The position numbers and the translations under genes were made by a program. 64,000 nucleotides of DNA, taken from Burkholderia sp. BCC0506. Its GTDB lineage: Bacteria; Pseudomonadota; Gammaproteobacteria; Burkholderiales; Burkholderiaceae. Within the stretch, counting starts at the first letter, position 1, and the number at the start of each line of letters is the position of its first letter. Shown in pieces: positions 59,901 through 64,000 of the stretch. Under the pieces are notes generated by a model. That model saw nothing but the letters and a program-made list of their open reading frames with translations. It was not told the origin of the DNA and did not search any database. The DNA lies in NCBI RefSeq assembly GCF_902833145.1, contig NZ_CADFEN010000001.1, positions 311,994-375,993 of the forward strand. The letters run 5' to 3'.

Positions 59901-62900
59901 CAACGATCTCGGGCTGAGCGGGATCATTTCCGGTAGCGGTGGCCTGTCCGTGAACGGGCCGGGCACGACGACGCTCACCGCGGCCGAGACGTTTACCGGC
60001 GGCACCACGATCGGCGGCGGCACGCTGGCGATCGGTGCGGGCGGCAGCCTCGCCGCGTCGAGCCCCGTCAACCTGACGGGCGCGGGCGCGCAATTCAGCA
60101 TCGCCGGCGCGACCACGCCGCAGTCGATCGGCACGCTGTCGGGCGTCGCGGGTTCGGCGATCGACCTCGGCGCGAACAACCTGACGCTGGCCGGCAGCGG
60201 CAGCGGCGTGTTCGCCGGCAACATCGGCGGGGCGGGCGGGCTGACGCTGTCCGGCACCGGCTCGCAGGCGCTGACCGGCAACAACACGTATGCGGGCGGC
60301 ACGGCGCTGACGGGCGGCAGCCTGCTCGTCGGCAGCGGCGCGGCGCTCGGCGTCGGCGCGCTCGACGTCAACGGCTCGGCTTCGCTCGGCGCGAGCGTGC
60401 CGGGCGTGACGATCGGCAACGCGGTCAATCTCGGTACCGGCGTCACGCTGGGGCTGAACGGTGCGAACGATCTCGGCCTGAGCGGCACGATCGCCGGCAC
60501 CGGCAGCCTCGCGCAAACCGGTACCGGCACGACGACGCTCAGCGGCACGAACACGTACACGGGCGGCACGACGTTGAGCGCAGGCGGGCTCATTGCCGAC
60601 AACGGCAGCGCGCTCGGCACCGGTGCGCTGAACGTGAGCGGCGCGGGCGGCACGCTCGCGACGAACGTCGCCGGCACCGTGCTCGGCAATGCGGTGAACC
60701 TCGGCGCCGGCGCGACGCTGGGGCTGAACGGCGCGGCCGACCTGAGCCTCGGCGGCGTGCTGTCGGGCGCGGGCGGTCTTGCGCAAACCGGCACCGGCAC
60801 GACGACGCTGCTCGGTGCGAACACGTTCACGGGCGGCACGACGCTGAGCGGCGGCGGCCTCATCGCGGGCAACGGCAGCGCACTCGGCACCGGCGCGCTG
60901 AACGTGACGGGCACCGGCGGCTCGCTCGGCACGAGCGTCGGCGGCACCGTGCTCGGCAATGCGGTGAACCTGGGCACGGGCGCGACGCTGACGGTTGGCG
61001 GTGCGAACGATCTCGGCTTGGGCGGCGCGATATCGGGCGGCGGCAATTTGTCGGTGAGCGGCCCGTCGACGACGACGCTGACCGGCGCGAGCTCGTACAC
61101 GGGCGGCACGACGATCGGCACCGGCAGCACGCTCGCGGTCGGCGCGGGCGGCAGCCTGTCGGGCGGCAGTTTGTTCGACCTGGCCGGCGCGGGCGCGACG
61201 CTCGACCTGAGCGCGGCCACGTCGCCGCAGACGACCGGCGGGCTCGTCGGCGCGGCCGGCTCGGCGGTGAATCTCGGCGGCACCAACCTGACGCTCGGCG
61301 GTTCCGCTAACGGCACCTTCGGCGGCACGATCGGCGGGGCGGGCGGGCTGACGCTGTCCGGCACCGGGATCGAGACGCTGACCGGCGCGAACACGTACAC
61401 GGGCGGCACGACGATCAACAGCGGCACGCTGGCGATCGGCGCGGGCGGCAGCCTGTCGGCGGGCGGCGCCGTGAATCTGGGTGGGGCCGGCGCAACGTTC
61501 GACCTGAGCGGTGCCACGACGCCGCAGACGGCCGGCGCGCTGTCGGGCGTGGCCGGTTCGACGGTGAACCTGGGCGGCAACAACCTGACGTTGGGCGGCA
61601 CGGGCAGCGGCACGTATGACGGCACGATCGGCGGCGCGGGCGGCAGCCTGACGCTGGGCGGCACGGGCACCGAAACGCTGAACGGCACGAACACGTACAC
61701 GGGCGGCACGAACCTGACCGGCGGCGGCACGCTGATCGCGGGCAACGGCTCGGCGCTCGGCACCGGCGCACTGAACATCGGCGGCGCGGGCGGCACGCTG
61801 GCCGCGAGCGTCGCCGGGACGACGCTCACCAACGCGGTGAACCTCGGCACGGGTTCGGCGCTGACGCTCGGCGGCACGAACGACCTCGGCCTGGCCGGGA
61901 TCGTGTCGGGCGGCGGCGCGCTCGCGCAAACCGGCAGCGGCACGACGACGCTGTCCGGCGCGAACACGTACACGGGCGGCACCACGCTGAGCGCCGGCGG
62001 ACTGTCCGTCGGCAACAACACCGCGCTCGGCACGGGCACGCTGAGCGTCACCGGCAACGGCGGCGCGCTCAATGCGAGCACGGCCAACCTCCTGCTTGCG
62101 AACGCGGTCGATCTGGGCGCCGGCTCGTCACTGAATCTCGGCGGTCTGTACGACTTCGGCCTGAACGGCATCATTTCCGGTGCGGGCGGCGTGGTGCAGT
62201 CCGGCACGGGCACGACGACGCTCGGCGGCGCGAACACCTACAGCGGCGGGACGACGTTGAGCAGCGGCGGATTGAGCGTCGGCAGCAACACGGCGCTCGG
62301 TTCCGGCGCATTGAACGTGACCGGCAACGGCACGCTGAACGCGAGCGTGAGCGGCACGACGCTCGGCAATGCGGTGACGCTCGGCGCGGGCGCGACGCTC
62401 GGGCTGAACGGCGCGAACGACCTCGGCCTGAGCGGCACGATTTCCGGTAGCGGCGGCTTGGCGCAGACCGGCGCGGGTACCACGACGCTCACCGGCACGA
62501 ACACGTACACGGGCGGCACGACGTTGAGCGGCGGCGGGCTCATCGCCGGCAACGGCAGCGCGCTCGGCACGGGCGCGCTGAACGTCACCGGCGCGGGCGG
62601 CTCGCTCGGCACGAACACGGCCGGCACGACGCTCGGCAATGCGGTGAATCTCGGCGCGGGGTCGACGCTGACCGTTGGCGGTGCGAACGATCTCGGGCTG
62701 GGCGGCGGGATCTCGGGCAGCGGCGGCCTGTCGGTCAGCGGCCCGTCGACGACCACGCTCACGGGCGTGAACACCTATACCGGCAACACGACGATCGGCG
62801 GCGGCAGCACGCTGGCGGTCGGTGCGGGCGGCAGCCTGTCGTCGGGCAGCGCGCTCGATCTCGCCGGCACGGGCGCGACGCTCGACATCAGCGGGGCGAC

Positions 62901-64000
62901 CACGCCGCAGACGAGCGGCATGCTGTCCGGCGTAGCGGGCACGAACGTGAACCTCGGCGGCAACACGCTCACGCTGGCCGGTACCGGCAACGGCAGCTAT
63001 GCGGGGACGATCGGCGGTACCGGCGGGCTGACGATGTCGGGCACCGGCACCGAAACGCTGACGGGCACCAATACATATACCGGCGCGACGACGATCAACA
63101 GCGGCACGCTGGCGATCGGCGCGGGCGGCAGCCTGTCGGCGAGCAGCCCGGTGAACCTGGCCGGCGCGGGCGCGACCTTCGACGTCAGCGGCGCGACCAC
63201 GCCGCTGACGACGGGCACGTTGTCGGGCGTGTCGGGCTCGACGGTGAACCTGGGCGGCAACAACCTGACGTTGGGCGGTTCGGGCAGCGGCACGTACGGC
63301 GGCACGATCGCCGGCGCGGGCGGCAGCCTCACGTTGTCGGGCACCGGTACCGAAACGCTGACCGGCAACAACACGTACACGGGCGGCACGAATCTGACCG
63401 GTGGCGGCACGCTGATCGCGGGCAGCGGCTCGGCGCTCGGCACGGGCGCGCTGAACACGAGCGGGGCGGGCGGCACGCTCGGCACGAGCGTCGCGGGCAC
63501 GACGCTGACCAATGCGATCAATCTCGGTTCGGGTTCGACGCTGACGGTGGGTGGCGCGAACAACCTCGGGCTCGGCGGTGCGATCTCGGGCAGCGGCAAC
63601 CTCGCGGTGACCGGCCCGTCGACGACGACGCTCACCGGCGCCGGCACGTACACCGGCAACACGACGATCGGCGGCGGCAGCACGCTGGCGGTCGGCGCGG
63701 GCGGCAGCCTGTCGTCGGGCAGTGCGATCGATCTGGCCGGCGCGGGCTCGACCCTGGACGTGAGCGCGGCCACGTCGCCGCAGACGACCGGTACGCTGTC
63801 CGGCGCAGCGGGTTCGGCGGTGAACCTCGGCGGCAATACGCTGACCCTCGGCGGGTCGGGCAGCGGCACGTTCGGCGGGACGGTCGGCGGCACGGGCGGG
63901 CTGACGCTGTCGGGCACCGGCACCGAAACGCTGACGGGCACCAACACATACACCGGCGCGACGACGATCAACAGCGGCACGCTGGCGATCGGCGCCGGCG
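56923..64000 (+). CDS. Giant autotransporter passenger with tandem beta-strand repeats (partial, 3' end beyond window)
   Basis: The frame is open from ATG 56923 (GAAGG seven bases upstream) to the window end, giving 2,359 codons with no stop. The basic, extended signal peptide ends near AlaLeuAla40, and mature sequence starts ACTGTPTVTCTG. Up to about residue 385 the sequence is a nonrepetitive beta-helix-like Gly/Thr/Asn-rich passenger. From there to the edge about 22 copies of the autotransporter-associated beta-strand repeat follow, each with a landmark such as GTTTLSGANTYTGGT or GNNTYTGGT. The C-terminal beta-barrel is not in view. Adhesion or biofilm function is inference. Confidence 0.9.
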   Translation, partial: MRMRMGSNKKRAEARPKFLVPTGMLVALVGAGVIPADALAACTGTPTVTCTGATNNYSNGTNGLDVTVAPGATVSVAPLFGGTSMSLTGSGVTLTNYGTIDPALGALSAYASGAVVGNVASASTVNVTNASTGVMKGATSLLLGNGPALTVYNGTGGTTNITNAGTIGSTGVLGSSAGPTTQVVTTAGGAQVNFDNASGGTINGSVTLAPSGLVGTGNTFTNAGTVTGSVSLGAALGTANTFNAMTGSSVGLGVDAGLGGNNTLNLQLNTAAGGATNGAIAIDTFGNFNNLAVQGGTWDITGASTATNASLTGGTAIVHGAGALGTGTIVAGGGTLEAGAAGVNLLNNVTLNGGLTVDGANGLGLSGAIGGTGALNVSGTGTLALNGANSFTGGTNLTGGGGLLVGTATALGGGALNVTGTGGTLGTSVGGTVLGNAVNIDTGVTLGLNGSANLGLGGVIAGNGGLAQTGSGTTTLLGLNTFTGGTTLSGGGLVAGTGTALGTGALHVSGTGGTLATSVDGTLLGNAVNLDAGATLGLNGAAGLSLGGTIAGSGGLAQSGTGTTTLLGANTFSGGTALSGGGLIAGNGAALGTGALNVSGAGGTLATNVGGTVLGNAVNLGAGATLGLNGAADLSLGGTIGGSGSLAQSGAGTTTLLGTNTFTGGTTLGGGGLIAGNGAALGTGALNVVGAGGSLATNASGTVLGNAVNLGAGATLGLNGAADLGLSGTIAGAGGLALGGTGATTLTGANTFTGGASLTGGGSLIVDGSTALGVGGALNVSGLGGSLSADLAAGAALANGINLNGASLTLNGANDLGLSGAIGGTGGLVLSGTGTTTLSGANTFGGGTTLSAGTLLAGSNTALGTGALNVAGAGGALGASVSGTTLGNAVNLGTGATLALTGANDLGLSGTIAGNGGLAQIGSGITTLTGANTFSGGTTLSGGGLLAGNGSALGTGALNVTGAGGSLGTTVGGTVLGNAIQLGAGAALTVGGANDLGLSGIISGSGGLSVNGPGTTTLTAAETFTGGTTIGGGTLAIGAGGSLAASSPVNLTGAGAQFSIAGATTPQSIGTLSGVAGSAIDLGANNLTLAGSGSGVFAGNIGGAGGLTLSGTGSQALTGNNTYAGGTALTGGSLLVGSGAALGVGALDVNGSASLGASVPGVTIGNAVNLGTGVTLGLNGANDLGLSGTIAGTGSLAQTGTGTTTLSGTNTYTGGTTLSAGGLIADNGSALGTGALNVSGAGGTLATNVAGTVLGNAVNLGAGATLGLNGAADLSLGGVLSGAGGLAQTGTGTTTLLGANTFTGGTTLSGGGLIAGNGSALGTGALNVTGTGGSLGTSVGGTVLGNAVNLGTGATLTVGGANDLGLGGAISGGGNLSVSGPSTTTLTGASSYTGGTTIGTGSTLAVGAGGSLSGGSLFDLAGAGATLDLSAATSPQTTGGLVGAAGSAVNLGGTNLTLGGSANGTFGGTIGGAGGLTLSGTGIETLTGANTYTGGTTINSGTLAIGAGGSLSAGGAVNLGGAGATFDLSGATTPQTAGALSGVAGSTVNLGGNNLTLGGTGSGTYDGTIGGAGGSLTLGGTGTETLNGTNTYTGGTNLTGGGTLIAGNGSALGTGALNIGGAGGTLAASVAGTTLTNAVNLGTGSALTLGGTNDLGLAGIVSGGGALAQTGSGTTTLSGANTYTGGTTLSAGGLSVGNNTALGTGTLSVTGNGGALNASTANLLLANAVDLGAGSSLNLGGLYDFGLNGIISGAGGVVQSGTGTTTLGGANTYSGGTTLSSGGLSVGSNTALGSGALNVTGNGTLNASVSGTTLGNAVTLGAGATLGLNGANDLGLSGTISGSGGLAQTGAGTTTLTGTNTYTGGTTLSGGGLIAGNGSALGTGALNVTGAGGSLGTNTAGTTLGNAVNLGAGSTLTVGGANDLGLGGGISGSGGLSVSGPSTTTLTGVNTYTGNTTIGGGSTLAVGAGGSLSSGSALDLAGTGATLDISGATTPQTSGMLSGVAGTNVNLGGNTLTLAGTGNGSYAGTIGGTGGLTMSGTGTETLTGTNTYTGATTINSGTLAIGAGGSLSASSPVNLAGAGATFDVSGATTPLTTGTLSGVSGSTVNLGGNNLTLGGSGSGTYGGTIAGAGGSLTLSGTGTETLTGNNTYTGGTNLTGGGTLIAGSGSALGTGALNTSGAGGTLGTSVAGTTLTNAINLGSGSTLTVGGANNLGLGGAISGSGNLAVTGPSTTTLTGAGTYTGNTTIGGGSTLAVGAGGSLSSGSAIDLAGAGSTLDVSAATSPQTTGTLSGAAGSAVNLGGNTLTLGGSGSGTFGGTVGGTGGLTLSGTGTETLTGTNTYTGATTINSGTLAIGAG
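58081..64000 (+). repeat. Tandem array of about 22 repeats encoding passenger beta-strand units
   Basis: Repeat landmarks (the GGGCGGCACG-type core) recur at 58371, 58641 and 58911, exactly 270 bp apart (90 codons), then drift to 264-300 bp. A second unit type is longer, carrying TINSGTLAIGAGGSL. Near the right end the array has a higher-order period: matching landmarks at 62781 and 63654, and at 63081 and 63954, are each 873 bp apart. Units of the first type (for example at 59,73x, 60,83x and 62,51x) are nearly identical at base level. Confidence 0.85.

Noticed and set aside
57210-62237. Very long open minus-strand frames (more than 1,600 codons) opposite the autotransporter repeats
   Set aside because: The repeats lack stop codons in several frames because of their biased Gly/Thr/Ala codons. 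The predicted protein is a monotonous Pro/Val/Ala-rich mirror with no ribosome site or domain.
58081-64000. Regular 270-bp periodicity considered as a CRISPR-like or satellite array
   Set aside because: Repeat units are translated in one frame with autotransporter beta-strand motifs and lack short repeat/spacer structure.

Overview
The window is GC-rich DNA (GC-ending codons almost throughout) dense in LysR-type regulators, MFS transporters and short catabolic operons, with a Tad/Flp pilus locus and a very large repeat-built autotransporter. This is typical of a secondary replicon of a Burkholderia-type betaproteobacterium. The genus is inferred from style and gene content; no rRNA, tRNA or replication gene is present to prove it. 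No CRISPR array, tRNA or insertion sequence was found.

Layout. (1) 0-6.5 kb: a tartrate-type hydroxy-acid catabolic locus with aldehyde dehydrogenase, TtuC-like dehydrogenase, LysR, an ACS-type MFS importer and a 3-hydroxyisobutyrate dehydrogenase-family reductase. (2) 6.5-9.5 kb: a lower-GC insert holding one 772-aa protein laid out like a helical pore-forming toxin, beside a short-chain-dehydrogenase 3' remnant. (3) 10-11.2 kb: a Bcr/CflA-type drug exporter. (4) 11.4-16.2 kb: a tightly overlapping five-gene minus-strand operon (ketopantoate-reductase-like, VOC protein, MaoC hydratase, class III CoA transferase, AroE-like dehydrogenase) facing a divergent LysR gene. (5) 16.3-26.2 kb: scattered accessory genes: DUF3857/transglutaminase-like protein, a DUF2867 remnant, a TetR/epoxide-hydrolase-like pair with tandem operators, a LysR/NIPSNAP pair, and two MFS transporters around another LysR gene.

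(6) 26.2-34.7 kb: two different ATP-grasp ligases, a clavaminate-synthase/asparagine-oxygenase-like Fe(II)/2-oxoglutarate hydroxylase, two membrane transporters, a LysR regulator and an orphan amino-acid-type binding protein. No NRPS or PKS gene is present. This reads as an uncharacterised ribosome- and NRPS-independent pathway to a small peptide or modified amino acid, and is the best candidate for a new system here. (7) 34.8-38.9 kb: a minus-strand operon of GtrA flippase, GtrB-like glycosyltransferase and two tandemly duplicated GT87/DUF2029 polytopic glycosyltransferases, predicted to glycosylate something in the periplasm.

(8) 39.95-52.9 kb: a Tad locus: two Flp pilins, a third pilin-like protein, CpaA, a dedicated AAA+ ATPase, CpaB, secretin CpaC, a small lipoprotein, TadG-like, two TadE-like proteins, TadZ/CpaE, TadA/CpaF, TadB and TadC. 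(9) 53.2-56.2 kb: a two-subunit molybdenum hydroxylase (Tat-exported large subunit plus 2Fe-2S subunit). (10) 56.9 kb to the window end: the first 2,359 codons of a giant autotransporter passenger made of about 22 repeats of roughly 90-100 residues, continuing past the right edge.
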